Shown here: piece by piece, positions 11,640 through 26,420 of the stretch
Layout: every line of letters begins with the position of its first letter
Numbering within the stretch: the first letter of the stretch is position 1
The notes under the pieces: model-generated
The model's database searches: none
Seen by the model: only the letters and a program-made list of their open reading frames with translations
Told to the model about the DNA's origin: nothing
Translations under genes and position numbers: made by a program
NCBI GenBank assembly: GCA_022747635.1
Contig: JAKTNV010000003.1
Coordinates: forward strand, 94,099,290-94,163,289
Direction: 5' to 3'
From: Hetaerina americana
Taxonomy: Eukaryota > Arthropoda > Insecta > Odonata > Calopterygidae
DNA: 64,000 nucleotides

Positions 11640-14600
11640 GTTGACGATGCAAGTACCTAAGTGAATAAAGCGAGGAGGTAAACTAATTTTTGATAAGATG
11701 ATACCCATAATAATGAACGCTAAAATTTCTAAGCCATTATACAAACAGGATATTAAGAAATGTGAATAAATGAATTATCTCTCCACTTAAAGTATGGCTT
11801 CAAGAGAAACTACAACATATCACGAGATCATGTTTATTTTTTCAACGTGTTGCTAGTGGTAGTTATTTCGGATTCAAAATTAGCCGAGGTAGCTGGAACA
11901 AACTCCTCACCCGAGTAATGACTCAAACCTCTGGGTTTCGAGACCGACGCGTCAACAAACACCGAGTCGCGTTCTCTCCAAATAAAATAATAAACGCTTG
12001 GTCACATGCGTTGCTGGGATCACTGAATTGACGCGGCGAAATGATGAACGGGACGATTCGAAATATAATAGGGTACCAGTAAAAAATCACTTTCAATGAT
12101 AAAATACGTGAACTACTCTCGATGCGAAGATCTGCTTAGCCCCTCGAATCACAGTCAAGATTAAACCTCCAGGTCTTCGGTGGCAAAAGCCAATCCATCA
12201 TGTCTAGCGGGAAGGAAGCCATTTTCGACCGTCACAATTAGCTGAATCAGGGTTTGAGGAGGTGAGCGGTAGAAATATCGCAGCGTTGGAGGTTTTTGAG
12301 GACCAATCGGTTTCGAGAGGTAAGGCGTTCGAAACATAAGGAACTTTCACGCGATCAACAGGAAAAATAAAATCCCTGGTGATGGCCATCCCAGCATAGT
12401 AGTCTGCGCCCTTAACTGCGTCAGCAACTATGAAAGTACGATTGTATGCTACAGTTGTAATGTTTAGAGATGGTAACTTTCAGTTAAGTTTTTACTAAAT
12501 AATGGCATAAACAAAGCTAAAATTCAGGGCAGAAAAGCACTTAATAGACCACATTTACATATAAATATTGTAACATAGAAAGTAAGTAGATTATTTACTA
12601 AAACAATTGCACATCAATGTAGAATAAATATAAGGATTTAAAATAACCAGTCTGAATCAACCACTTTTTAACTTTGTTTCCTAATGTAACCAAATTCCTC
12701 TGATGGTTAGTAGGGCAGTGAGAGGGAGAATGGGGAAATAGATCAGTAGCAGGAGGTAAATACATCAATATATTAATAAATACTAATTATAATACATCTA
12801 TATATTTATAGCGATTTAAAATAACCACATTGAAACAAAATAACTACTTCAACCAGAGATGGTAGTCGAAAATAATACCAAATTATAACATTTATCCACC
12901 CGATAGTACAAAAAGCACACAAGGATACGGAGTCAACATGGACGGCATGCAGTAGATTTTTGTAAAAAGACTTAATACCTCGTGCGTACCATTTGATAGC
13001 GTTATCAATTCACTAGGACAAAAAAATAATATAAACCGAAAACTGGACCAACTGCAGAAAATACGTATCACACCAAATTTTATTTTTTTTTCTAGAAATT
13101 AACCGGATGTCACCAATGCGACAGGGCAAAAAGAAGTAATATATAAAAAATTATTTCCATAGCATTCAAAAATAGAGGGAATGTTACGTTGAAAATTTTA
13201 GAGAAAGAAACATTTACAGAGAGGGGAAAAGTTTTGTAAGGTAAAGTACCATGTGAAGTAAAATACGAGCCGTAAAATCAGAAACAGCAGACTTAATTTT
13301 TGATCATTATTGAGATAAAATTTTACTAAATAAAATTAATTTATATTCCCCAACAAGATGTACAAATATATCATGGGCTTGATGAAAAATACTCTCCTTC
13401 ATCCAATCCAATCGATATCCAATTCTCGACATCCAAGACAATGAGTCAGATTCGTGTGGTAGGAAATACATCTATCAAAATTGACATGCGATTGTATATA
13501 TAGAAATAACATATGAACCGGTGCTATTGATAGAAACTAATAATGGAAAGAGAGAGATATGTCTGTATAAAACTCTGTATCGATTGAAAAGAAAGAATAT
13601 GGCAATCGGCATAAAATGAAATGCACCAGATTATTTTGTACAAATAAATAAACGAGCAGCAATGAACATAAATTTAAAATTAAGTAAGAACAGAGAATTA
13701 AGCAAATGTATTTGCCAACCAACACACGTGTAGAAGTTAAAGAACAAAAAAACGAGGCGAAAACTTTTACGAAATGGAGGGTGTAAGTAGAGATAGATAT
13801 ACGAGCATGTTATGCATAGATTATGTCGTGCATAGAGGATACCTACCTGTAGGTATTATGTTTGAACATGGATTGGAACGAAATATTTTTTAAGGACGGG
13901 GTTGGTTGTGCCCGCTAATGCTGTATATTACTGTAAATATTTTATGCAATTTATTTTATAAATGGAAAATAATTCTACCATGCCATTTGTTTCGTGTTTA
14001 ACTTGGTATAGGCTTCCGTAGTGTTTCGTATATTAATATGGATAGCAAGGTTTCTCGTGGCTCACGGAGTTCATTGCGCTTCCACCGAGGATGAAACGGG
14101 AATGAAACTATTATTAATCAAGAAAATGAACGAGGCTGAGTACCAGAAAGTGTTCCATATCAAATATCAATTTATTATCTTACCAGGCCGAATTACCTAA
14201 TTTATTACCTTACCAGGCTATCCAGGCTGAATCTAAAAATCATAGCTTGGGGAGACACATTGTCGACACAATTATCCTAGTAACTATGAGCAAATATTTC
14301 TCAACAATTTCATGAAATATTACACGCTGTAATAACTGTGACTACAAAATATTAGCCAATATTTAAAATATGGAACAAAAATAACCCAAGATTCAGCTGG
14401 CATTGAATCTGCAATTTGAGAGGGCGTGGAGTTTAACTATGTGCAGACCAGATACGCTGGCAACATTATTGAAGTGAAAACTTCTTATGCGATGCCCATT
14501 ACGCGGCTGGTTTATTATTGTTATGCATCTAATTGACATTCACATTGATTTGCTTACAATGTTATTATTTTCAAACCCCCATCTACTCCGTCTTCGAAGG

Positions 14601-17600
14601 TGTTAACTTGCAGTGGGGATTGTTAGTCCCCCCCAACCGTCCACTTTCCCTTCAAATTTTTGGTCACAAAAGCGCTAACTCTTGCTACAAAGGATATACA
14701 GCTAATCTTACTTAAAGACGCCAACGGAAGTCACACCCGTGTAAACAATATCAACAAATACTAGAAATCAACAGGTTTCTCCGCCTGTAGTTATTATTGT
14801 TTGGTTGTGTTTATAATTGACATTAAAATCAATGGGATTGCTTTCAATATATCCACATTTGTGAATTGTGTTTTGTGCTCGCTCATGACTGGGTTTGCTT
14901 TGGGAGATTATCAGGTATATTTAAGGGATATTTTGTAAATGCTTTATATTAGAATAAATATTATATGGATATGTAAAAGATTTATATGCATATATTATGT
15001 ATATGTGTACACACATCTGTGTTATATAAATTATTTTATTTACCGCTTTTAAATAAATACATAGTTTTTTAGATTAAAACATAGCATAAAATACGGGGGT
15101 TTCAAAGCTGCGTCCGTGCTGCCGCGCGTCCCAGCGCAACCACAGCGACGCGAATCCCCTCTCTTACGCTTACGCCAGGTTACGTGCGTATACGCTGCTG
15201 CCCGTCCGATAGCAGCTGCACGTATGTGTGTCTGAATATATATAATTTTCCGCTCACTTGAGAAATCTTTTGTAAAGGTCAACTGTTACAGGTGTGGGGG
15301 CTGATGGAATAGTCGAGAGAATTGAATTTCCTAAATATCAATTCAACCCAAAAGTAGCTGGGTCATATATCCAAATCAATTTTTCACTTCGGTCGTCAGT
15401 ACCCGAGACTGCCACGCTTTTGTTTTTATTTATTTTTTCTGAGTCCAACCAGATTTCAGAATCCTGTAATATTCAGCCTCGTTCAAGATAAAAAAACTTT
15501 GTTGCGAATCCAGAAATAAAATATTTAAAAAAATTTAAATCTGCATATATTTAATCACACCGTTTTTTAAACTCATTTTAACGCCAACTCATTATGCACT
15601 TCGAGATAATTTATCGAATTTCCTCAAACTCGAGTATCCATCGAGCTTCCCAATTTTCTTCCACTTGAAACTTTGAAAGCGTATTAATTTTAATATTCGA
15701 TATTGAGATGGAGATTTTCAGAGACTCGAGATTCGTTTTTCCTTATGGAAATAAGGACAGAATACAAGTATGTCAAAGGCAGTCGGTTTTGACCAGGGAT
15801 GGTCTCATGAGGGCTCACCATGAGTTTCATCCCATTTAATGATAGGTCGGACGCTATAAGAGTAATCAAAGGAGATAAGCATTACAAATCAATAAGATAA
15901 CATATCATTTTCGAGAATAATAAAATATAATGTGTGAAATGGAATAATATCCTCGAAATCATTTACCCTTCAGCTCTGATTTATTTTTCTAATGCTAAAA
16001 GTATTCTAGTACTACTATTCTAGTCTATTGTGCACGTATTCTAATAATTTTGGTCTGATACAGTAGAAGAACTCCATTAAGTTTTGGGGTTAAGTGTCTT
16101 CAGTAAGAGAGCTCGAAACGTTGTACCATATGATATGCCTGTGACCTCAACTACTTCGAGAACTTCGATTCGTCGATCACTAAAAACCACATAGTGGATT
16201 CTGTCAATTATTTTTAAGAAAGTTACTTCCACTGGACGTCTCGACCGATGTTCATCGTTTGTGTATGTACGGTCACATTTAAACTCATTCACCTAATTGT
16301 AAACAGTCGAAAACACCGGAGCATAAGTGCCATGAATTTCATGCAACTCGGCTCTGATAGAATATCTGTTTTAAAAACACGTAGGACTCCATGGGTATTT
16401 AATTCCGGTTAGTCAAAATTTTTTTATAGAGATTTCAAACTAAACGGTCGACTGGAAATATTAACTATAAATCGAACTTGAAAAAATAAATTATTAATAT
16501 GTACTCATGAAAATATTCCATGGATCAAAATGCTGTATTCCATCAGCCAAGATTAGGCTTTTTACCCACCCTAATTACGGAATTGAGAAAGTAAATCCCA
16601 CTATCAACAAGAGCAAGACAGCAAACAGCAAGAGCTGTTTGCATTTAGTAAGCAATTGGCTAAGTATGCAAAGAGAGAAAAAAACTTTGCCAACGAGATA
16701 CAGGAACCTGTACATAGTAAATGAGACGGTATATTCTTATTGATCCGTTGATCATTTTACTAGTGAAAGTATCGTGTGCTTTAATAGGGTATAGGAAGTC
16801 GTAGAATCAAAAAATTTGTTCATAAAATACTAAAATATTTTCTAAAAGCACGCGATGTTTCTTAAAGGCTAATATTATTGATAGTCGTCTTTTTTAGTCC
16901 ACACGACTCACTGAAACGCAGCAAAAAAAACTTCTCCAAAGCATTATTGCGTGAGACTTCAAGTAAATATCGTAACAATAAGAGGGAAACAATACTTGCA
17001 TGTACAGGAAAACAACTTGGAACGAGCTTGACTCCTTAGCTAGCTTTAACAGAGCTGCTTTGAAAACCTCATGTTGAAATGTGTTCATTAGTTGGCATTA
17101 AATCCATTTACAGACATCTTGGAAATATGAGACCATGGTTTCTCATAAATGTTTTCATAGACAAGAGAGTGTCTTTTGAACACAAGAAGTATTTAGAGAG
17201 CAACGGGTTCTTTCATTCTAGATCCGAGAATATATCCTCCTAAGGGTGAATGAGGAGTGAGATTATCCTCCTAATAATGAATACTCTCTCATCGCACTCT
17301 CGGATATTTATTCAGTTGAGGGTGTTTACGCACGCGTATATATCACTACAATGTCTGAAGAGCCGACTTTTCGGAGATCTACTGTCCACTTGAGTGTTTA
17401 CAATTGATATCGAAGAGCTTGTAACGAGTAAAGACCTACGACTAAGGATGCTGCATACGTGTCTCTGTTAAAAATATTAAAAGAAAATAAAATTATAATT
17501 CATGGAAATTCATCGATACTATATTTATACATAATATTTGAATTACTTACTCAAAGATGTATGCAAAAAGACTACATCAATCTTCATTAATTACGAATTT

Positions 17601-18173
17601 TATAAAACTCCACGAATTGGAGCAAAACTATTTTTAAGTCTCTCTTTTTGGTTCAATTGCTAAATTTGTATGGGATTTTTGTCACTGTTGTGAATGGATT
17701 CATTAATTTGAGTCTATGATTTTTACTCAGATTATTGTATTTATCTTTGATCAACTCCATTCAAATGCAAGGTGCTCGATATTCAGATATGGAGTCCATT
17801 ATACGGGTAATACATCATTTTATAGCGTCGATAAGCATTTTGGTTTTTTTTAACTGCTTGTTAGAAGGTATTCGTATTCCTTGTGGCGGTAGTTCTAAAA
17901 TCTGTCGTACTTTGAGCAAACTTTATAATTAATTACCTTCCACTATCTCAAAGTGGCCGTCGTTCAATGGCGCGCTACTTCATGGGATAAGGAGTGGTGA
18001 GAGATTGGGTGGCAACCAGGAGAGGAGGGTCAAGGCACATGACGACCTGCGGTTTTCATTGTTTTTTGAACGAGCAATCTAAAATAAAACGTATGCGATA
18101 TAATTTCCCTCTAAATTGAAGGTGGTAAAAAATGTTGAAGGGTACGAGTGGATTTTCGAGTTACGAGTGGATG
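11640..18173. other. Intergenic DNA, no gene recognised
   Basis: Long AT-rich stretch without a recognisable protein, tRNA or transposon core. A GC-richer, CpG-bearing patch at about 15110-15235 stands out but has no family I know. Short open frames at 12204-12389, 15049-15282 and 16077-16292 are unsupported. Confidence 0.4.
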
Positions 18174-18214
18174 AATTGGAGCCTTCACACGATTAGAGTG
18201 TGAAGGCTCCAATT
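18174..18214. repeat. 17-bp perfect hairpin with 7-nt loop
   Basis: Arms 18174-18190 and 18198-18214 (left arm AATTGGAGCCTTCACAC) are exact reverse complements around the loop GATTAGA. The surrounding bases show a short direct repeat (ACGAGTGGA). It could be a cruciform-prone foldback or a small-RNA hairpin; nothing shows that it is transcribed. Confidence 0.85.
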
Positions 18215-18573
18215 TTCCCCAAAAATTATCCCGAGATGACAATTTCAAAATAAACCTTGCGCACCACACTGGAAAAAGGAAAAATCATTTTTGAATGACA
18301 TACCTTTCCTGCGTGGATGTTATAGCTAAAAGATTTACCAGAGAGAGAAGCTAACATATTGCTACTTGCTAAAAGATTACAACAGGTTCGTCCTCCAATA
18401 GTTAATCCGCAGATTTCGTACTCCAGCTCACAAATTCATGTGACCATTTGTGACATTCTATTTCAAGGATACTATCAAAGTCGTTTTCTACTAACAATAA
18501 GAACTGCCAAATTCACTAAAATAACGACGTCCACTTCAATTTTTGTTTTCAAGAAGTCAGAATGAATCACATG

Positions 18574-19540
18574 CGAGGTATGTTCAAAAATTATCGCCAA
18601 ATTTGAATTTTCGCGGGTTCCGTATATTTGATTTTCGATTTTTTGTGGTGTTATGTTGGTACCTATATTTCTCACTTATGACGAAAAGTTCAGCTATTTT
18701 AAATGTTCCGTTAATTGTTGACAGCTGTTTTTCTTGGACGTGTTTTGGCTTGTCTTCGGTTTTTTCCTGTTCCAAAAAATGGATCAAAGAATCTGTATCA
18801 AATTTTGAGTGAAAAACGAAATTAAGTGGACGGACGCATACTTAATGTTGACTGTGGCATATGGAGAAGTTACCTTGGACCGAAGCAACGTTTATCGGTG
18901 GTAAAAAACGATCTCAGAGGGCCGAGAAGATGTGAACGACGAACAGCGTGCCGGACGCCCGAGCACGTCAACAACAGACGAAAACATTGGTGAAGTGAAG
19001 AAAATAGTGTTTGCCAATCGTCAAGTCGCCATTGGAGAAGTTCCTGAGGACCAAAACATATCTATTGGCTCGTACCATTCGATTTTTACCAATGATTAGG
19101 GCATGACACGAGTCGCCTCGAAATTCGTACCACAACTGCTCAATTTCTACCAAAAACAACAACGCTACGAAAACATTGCTAATGAGGTGTTGGCCTCTGC
19201 CCGCAATGACCCAAATTTACTCCAGAGGGTCATAATTGGTGACGAATCATGAGTTTATGGTTATATCGAGGAAGCTAAAGCTCAATTATTCCAATGGAAG
19301 CTGCAGCACGGGCCAAGACCGGAAAAAAGCGCTAAGTTCGGTCGAATGTGAAAGTTTTGCTTGCAGTTTTTTTGGAATGCAGGGGCGTGGCGCATCATGA
19401 GTTCTTGCCACCGGGCAGAATGGTAATTTACCTGCAAGTTATGCGCAATTTGGGCGATGCAATCCGCTACAAACACCCGGATTTGTGGAAGAACAAAAAT
19501 TGACTTTTGCACCATAACAACGCCGTCGTAAAACCAGCCA
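18574..19540 (+). pseudogene. Truncated mariner transposon with broken transposase
   Basis: The 5' terminal repeat begins CGAGGTATGTTCAAAAA at 18574. Translation through stops gives a mariner transposase: KNEIKWTDAYLMLTVAYGE, GREDVNDEQRAGRPSTSTTDENI, DQNISIGSYHSIF, GMTRVASKFVPQLLNF, and VIIGDES with the first catalytic Asp. The stretch corresponding to the HHEFLPPGR block is present in another frame, followed by LWKNKN and the LHH(N)N block, where the second Asp appears lost. The third catalytic Asp region and the 3' repeat are missing. It is the same family as the copy at 41000-42188. The copy is inactive. Confidence 0.85.
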
Positions 19541-19549
19541 ATCTAGACT

Positions 19550-21230
19550 GAGAATATTTCCAAGTTTTCCAGATTAAATCATTCAACGGGAAGAAAACGC
19601 CGTTCCAATGTTCTTCAGCGTAAATACAGCTGTTCCATAATGCTAAATAATGTCGTCAAATTACAAGCTTACATCATATCGGTCCACGATGCCTAAGCTA
19701 TACGTACATAAATTTGAAAGATTAATTCTACAGGAAACTCCATGCCTTGAAACAAGTGGAACCAACGATTTCGATTGCCTAACTCAATGAAAATTTCAGT
19801 GTCAAGCGGGTAGGGGAACTTCTGCGTTTAGAGGAGAGGATAAAGTTGCGTGGGAAGTCCACCCGCAATTAGGTGAGTACCATTAGTTGGGGGCTCGTAA
19901 GGCGTTTGGAAACCAATAGCATCGCGTAAGTTCGACTAGCAATTAGGAGAATTCTTGGAAAAGCGGAAAATTAGTCAACCACTCACCTGCTCCATTAAGT
20001 GTTAAGGGTCGAGTGTTTGGAGGGAAAGTTGCAGAAAGAACAGTCTAGACTTGCAATTAATTAATTAAAAGGATGGCAAGTGGAAGTAGATGCTGACTGA
20101 GAAAAGGTGAATGATTATCAGAAACTGTAAATCAAATTGAAAAATTTATGTCACATAAACTTTGAATTAGGCTTGACGGATGACGACATTAGATTTTAAA
20201 GAAAGCGTATTGTCTCATGCGTTACACGCGAGAGTACGAAGAGACATACCGAAATTAGAGGTCATACTTAATTATATAATCCCTCAGTAATTGAATTTTT
20301 TCGGTTATTTGAGCGTATAGTTGAGAATCAGAATTATAAAATTGAATTCAGTATTATCCAACAAGATCCCAAAAATTGGTGAAAAATAACTCATTTCGTG
20401 TCCCACAATTCTTAGGCGGCCATTTACTTGTTGATTTCTATTCCTGATCTTCACAAAGTAAATATTTTCTAATGACGAAATGATAACACAGAGAGAAATT
20501 GAAATTTAATTCTTGTATTTTCTTCCATATCCATCACATTTCATTGAAAAGGCATACCCTTTGTATCTGAAGACGTATATTTAATTTGTATATTCCTTTT
20601 TCCATGAAAATATGAATTCCCGAAGAAAAACAAGATCAAAATGAGTGAAAGTCTTTACAAAAAGGGATCTCACCATTGTGTGTACCTGGATCGTTCTTAA
20701 AACGGTGAATTTACCCTGTTCAGTGACTGGTAAATTTTCCCCGCAGGAATCCGGCCTTCAATGAATAGTCAATGATTTCGTATTTGTTACAAGGAAGCGT
20801 AATAAACAGCGCGATGACAGCTTAATTTTTCTGAAAAAATCAGGTCTAGATCAGTTAAAAAATTAACTAGCCATGGAAAAAAGGGGAACCAATGTATGTT
20901 GAGGAAATATTTTTTTGTTTCTCTACTTGCTCTGCGTGATGTTTATCATGACCAGTTGTGAAAAGAAAAATGATGATCGTTCGCTAATGGTATAATGAAA
21001 TTTTCCATGGATTCGCGGGAAAGTTATACGCAAACGGATGATAGAAGCCTAAAGTGAGTACAAGTCTCGCAGTTAATTGCTACTTCATAGGCACTTTATT
21101 GTGATAATTTACACGATTTTGACGTATGCTGTCAAAGATTACCTTTTTTTACGAGGATAAGGACGAGGAATCCGAGATATATGCAGAACAGGCTTTGAGG
21201 GATATTATATATTTGCATCAAAATGTCGGG
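19550..21230. other. Intergenic DNA, no gene recognised
   Basis: Nothing identifiable on either strand beyond short unsupported frames. Confidence 0.4.
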
Positions 21231-21235
21231 AATTG

Positions 21236-21460
21236 AGTTCGTGTGGTGGCTAGTGTACTGGGGATAGGCCAAGTTCGAATCCCGGCGGTTTAAGAATTTT
21301 TCATTGGTATCCCGATCCCTAATTAAGTGCTATGTGAAGATACGTGAGTACGCCGTCCGTCGGTCTCCCTGAAAATCCTACCGCTACCAAATTACCAACA
21401 TACAAGTACGTAATGGATCAAGTAGCCTTAACTCTCCGTCGCCTTCCCTAATAACTAACC
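21236..21460 (+). repeat. tRNA-derived SINE, family 1, copy A
   Basis: The A-box-like TGGCTAGTGTACTGG is at 21247-21261, and the B-box-like AGTTCGAATCCC at 21272-21283. The body then matches two other copies in the window (28021-28310, 43847-44150), including the tail around CCTAATAACTAACCAC. Head, body and tail run in the same order in all three, which supports a real SINE family. Confidence 0.65.
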
Positions 21461-21469
21461 ACTGTCAAA

Positions 21470-24400
21470 TTCCATATGTTGCTCTGGGAAAATGTTGCAA
21501 TACTCGCTGACAAGATGAATGTTTATTTTGGAAAACTAATGGCGTGTTCTACATGATTTCGTCGGATGGACATGCTAATAATGAGTAGAGCGGATCACAA
21601 CTTTTTCAGAAAATTTTATTTGCGACAAACCGAAAAGTTTTGACATCCGATCATGAGATTATTTATTTAGCGCTTGGCGCTCTAATTGAAGCTTAAGGCG
21701 CGCCCCACTCAATATTTTTTGATTGGTACAGAATACGATGGAATTTAAATAGGATAACGTTCAAAGATTTTACCATAGTTTCCGCTGTGCGAAAATGACG
21801 ACTAGGGACCAAGCGGGCAAACAATGGCAATAACAGAAATTATTTTGTGAGGAGTGCTACCCAAAATGTACTACGTCGGCTCAAGCCTACACTCTATTGC
21901 TGCACCAATCAATAGTTCATGAATCGGTAGCTAGATTCCAATTAATTTTATCAAGGCCTTCTGATTAGATTTTTCACCACCACAATCTGTATTAGTGCGC
22001 ATATTAAATAATTATGGTGAATGAACCTGATGTATATGACCAAAAGAAGTTCGTCAAAGGCCAATATTGCCCTCAGTCAGAGTTTGAACTCGTCTCCTCT
22101 GCCATACAATTGCATTCTGCAGATTTTGAATGCGCTAGAATATATGAATTAGAATATATGAAAATATTCCACAATCACACAATTTCCTTCTCCTTTATTA
22201 TTTCCTAATGAAACAGTCAAATCTAAATAAGTCCTCAATTAAAAGTTAACATGGAATACCGATAAAATTTAACGGTTGAACAACCTTTTTGTTTGGATTT
22301 TACGCAAGTTTTTCCTCAATCCAAGATCTTTGATCAATTCTAACTTTCATTCTATACCACATTCAGAATTTTGAAGACATTTAATTGAAATCAAATTCAT
22401 AATAAAGGCAGGTAGTGAGAGAGTAACGAGGGAAGTTCTGCGCAATACTGAGCAAATATTTTGACTATCTGAAGCTATCCATAAGCAATAGCTATGTGCA
22501 CCCCGTAGAGAAATAGGTAAGAAAAATTTCTTTAACCGGTTAGGTGAAACGGAAGTCTTATGCGATGCCATTTGGCAACTCTAAATCACTGAACCCAACA
22601 GTGTGGATGACTTTAATAGCTAATCCACTGACTTTCATCCTATCGTTGCCTGATTTCATTGCTAAGGGGCTTAGAAGGGGATGGGCCCTACCATCGCCAT
22701 CTTTGGAAAATAAACCCTATGGTCTTGGTCTCCCTCAGTTATGAGGCGTTTTTGGCAGTAGAAAGAGATAAAAATAAAGCGAAGAGTGGAAACGACAGGA
22801 AATAAAGAGAACTGATCTGGAAGGGAACGAATTAGAGACCTGGAGATCGTAATTGAAGCAGAAAGGGTATTAATCAATGGAATGAGAATCCAAAAGTGAT
22901 TGGACGAATTCGGAAAATCATTTTTGCAGCCACAATTAAAGAGGAAGAAAGTAGTGTACGGATATCATATTGAAAAACTAGTTCATGTAGTTATTCGACC
23001 CCATTGTTGCTTATACGAGTATAATATATTTAATTGTTTTTCGCTCATCACTGCGTATGTATTTTCTTGAGTTTTTAATGAAAGACTGGAAGGGTATTAA
23101 GGAATAAATCAGTTACATAATGCCCTCTTCCAATTGGTTACCGCGACTAAAATAAATAGCGATAAAGAGTTACTTCTAACTTTTTATGCCTGATTTAGCA
23201 TAATATTTCAAAGAAATTTTAAAAATATTTTAACGAATTCGCCCATAACATGCCAATTCAACAATGTCGTTTGAAAGAGAGAAAAATAGAAAAATATTTT
23301 GGAAATTTTAAATACATGTATAGCCTGTATAGAATCTGAACAGATATGCGTAATTCGTGTCTGTGTCGACCCACCTCAGACAGCTAAGAAGGACTTTAAC
23401 TCGAATCTGTCGATGGCAGATGGCAATTAAGGCAAACATTTATGGAGAAATAACTTTGGTTAGCTATTAACGGCATACAACTGATTCGACGCAAAAAAAT
23501 GCTTTCAAGCGAAAGCATTAAATTCTACTACACGGGTAGTTATAGGGCAGACATTTATATTCTGTACATTCGTGAAATGTGAACCTTAATAAGAAGAGCC
23601 TGCGCTCAAACTCAGAAGCAATGGCAACCAAGCCTAACGTGGAACGAAGGGCCAAAGGGATTGAGAATCTTTTCTCAAAGATTTATCTCACTGTGTGGCC
23701 AATTAGGACTACGAAGGAGACAAAGGCAGTCTTCCCTTCCACATTTAGGTTGCTCTCTCCAATTATCTGAGGTAATAGTACAGGAAATGTACAAGTATGT
23801 TCCCAGGGCGTTCTCGTAAGATTAACTAACATTGACTTGTTCAGTTAAAAGTTAATCCTAAAGATTAACTTTTCAATTTAACATTTAATTTGCCTTTACA
23901 TTTACTCGGGAGAAATAAGCTGACGGCAGATGTAGCGACTCTTTTAGTGCCCTCGTTCAGCTAATTAATTAGTAGCCTCTTACCCATGAAGGCTGGCTTA
24001 GTTTGATTTACTTTGCTCTTGATGTCCGTTGAGCTTCCACCATTCTATGCTACTCGTATGTCATAGATAAGTGAAAGCTCCCAATGGTCCTATTTTTTCC
24101 TTCGTAATTTCATCTTCAGCCTTCAGTTTCCAAGTATTTTGCGGATAATTTCATTTTTATTTTTTCTCCATTTTGATTCATACATCTTTCAAGAGGGTAC
24201 TTGCATTGTATTCATGGATTATGGAAAATTTTCACGATTCGTTCCAAAACATCCATGTCGTTGAAATAAGGCACGTTAATTTCTTTCCATTTGCACTCCC
24301 AAGTACCAGCGAGTACTCTCGAATATGCCGAGCAATGCTGGTAACATATTTTAAAATCTTTACCCGATCCATTTACTTATTTTAGGATTTATATTTCTTC

Positions 24401-25290
24401 GACTCTTCATGCAATGCGGTTACTCGGTTTTTACACAGCTGACAAATAATTATTTTCCCAACGCAACCCGATTCAATTTTTTCCAATAATTTGAATATCT
24501 TCTTCCTCTCGACTTTGCCAAAGGCTTCGAGCTAAGACCATGAAGATCGTAATAGACAATGGTTTGTTTATGAGTATCAATTTGTTATCCGGGCATTTTC
24601 AATTGTAAGGCATTCATCGGTTCCAGTATCTTCCTAAATACGATAGTTTTTCTTCAAGTTCCATTTCCAGCCATCGTTTAGTCTCATAATTTAAACGCAT
24701 TTGGCCTCCTAACTCAATATTTAGTGCTCCTCTCATCTCTGCTTTTCTTTGTCATCTCAACTTCTCTAAATCTCCTGGCAATTTACCACTGCTGTAGTAA
24801 TCTTTCGTATTTCCAAGGATGCTGCTAGCTATGCCTATGGGCGATACTTCCGTTGGTTTGTCTGCTCCAAACATATTGTAGTCCTTATTGCGTTTACCGT
24901 TCTTTCTAAGTCACTTTGCAGTAAGCATCAGTCACTCACTTCAACCTCGTCTGTAACGAGCCGTCTTTCAGAGGTAATTTCTGAAAATATAGTTTCTAGA
25001 AATATTCTCTCCATCTTTTCGAAATATCTTCACCTCCCCATATGTATTCGCATTTCCGATCTTATCACATTTCATATTTCTTCCTTCCAAGTACTTCCCC
25101 ACTACCTGCTAAGTTTTCGAAATTTACCTCCTTCATATGTTCGACGATTTCTTTTCAGCATCTTTTAGCCCACTTTCTTTCTCTTAACATTGTATATGTT
25201 GATAACTCAACTCTTATTAGGAGAGCATCCTCATATTTGTTTCTTGTTTTATTTTAACTCTGCCCTAATTTTGGCTGTCGCATCATGCCC
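21470..25290. other. Intergenic DNA, no gene recognised
   Basis: Short open frames only (for example 23579-23770, plus). The stretch 24150-25250 has a run of short open pieces on the minus strand that could be an old retroelement, but I found no diagnostic motif. Confidence 0.35.
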
Positions 25291-25460
25291 ATGCTGGGCG
25301 ACTTGATTAGGTGAATAATTTGTCCTCCAGCAAATCCAAAGATAATTGGTTCGAATCCCAAAATGAGTGTATGTTGCATAAACAAAGGTGGCTCTCTTTC
25401 AGTAAAGGGTGATGGCAGGCTAAGAGCAGCTTCGCCAGATCCCATTAGTAGACAATACAT
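25290..25460 (+). repeat. Possible tRNA-derived SINE
   Basis: Exact B box GGTTCGAATCCC at 25348-25359; a weak A-box candidate lies about 50 bases upstream. The downstream body does not match the other SINE copies, so this would be another family. No acceptor stem is visible, which argues against a genuine tRNA gene. Confidence 0.35.
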
Positions 25461-26388
25461 CAGGAAAGAGTATTATCGCTTACCCTGTCGACACAGCTAT
25501 GCAGATTTCTCATGTTAAGTGATCAACCTAGATATCACAGACACGAAATTCTCTTTGACTGCTTTCTACTCGTGCCTGCATGAAGGAAGGAGCTGATTCT
25601 CACGATTTGATGTCTAGTGGGGTATGGTATGCGTGCTTGGTCACACAAAGTAGGCAGGGATGGGTCAGGTTCTATTTACTACATGAAGTAGATATTTCTT
25701 TCTTAATATAGCTTATCAAATTAGTACCTATTAACGAGCCAGTAAGAAAAATATTTAAACTATCAAAAACGTTAAATACATTTACATCAACAATTTTTCA
25801 TGCATATATTTTTTCTTCGCTAGCTGACAATATCCATAAGGAAAAACAAATATTTGCAATATAATTGCCAAATATACCCTGGATTTCAAGATTCAATAAG
25901 TTTTCTTCCCTGAACCCTTAAAAATACCATTATTGGAGAAGTATTTCAGCATGATATTTAAAAAATTTTGTTTAAATAAAAGTCAATTTCAATGTCTACC
26001 TTTTCAGCAAGCCTGCATATTTTTGTCTTTAAAGCTCTTTATTTATCTATAAAGGAAAATGTCGACAAGAAAAGCATAAGGATACTTTATATTTTCACAT
26101 TATTTATTCATATAACAAAATTCTATGATTCCAACTCCGCTTCCCTCAAGAACTGGTTATTTCTTAAATGCTGTTGGAAAATAAGTCATGTATTACTAAC
26201 TTTTGTTTGCATTTGAAAGAAATTCATGAGTCCAAAATATTTCTTCATTTAGCCCATCTCTTAGCAGTCAACATGCATCACTTAACAATAAAACAAAATT
26301 TGCTAAATTATAAATTTAAAAAATATATAGACCATAATAACAGAGACAAAAACTCTTGCTATTTTCCATTTAATAAATATTTCTTTTT

Positions 26389-26420
26389 GACTAGTTTCAA
26401 TGCACTACATCATTTTCAAG
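26389..26420 (-). ncRNA. Degenerate hammerhead-ribozyme-like motif
   Basis: Minus strand reads CUUGAAAAUGAUG, then a pairing block (AUG.AGUGCAU), then GAAACUAGUC. It aligns closely with the motif at 34052-34084. The core G8 is replaced by A and a base is missing in stem II, so the copy is probably inactive. Confidence 0.35.
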
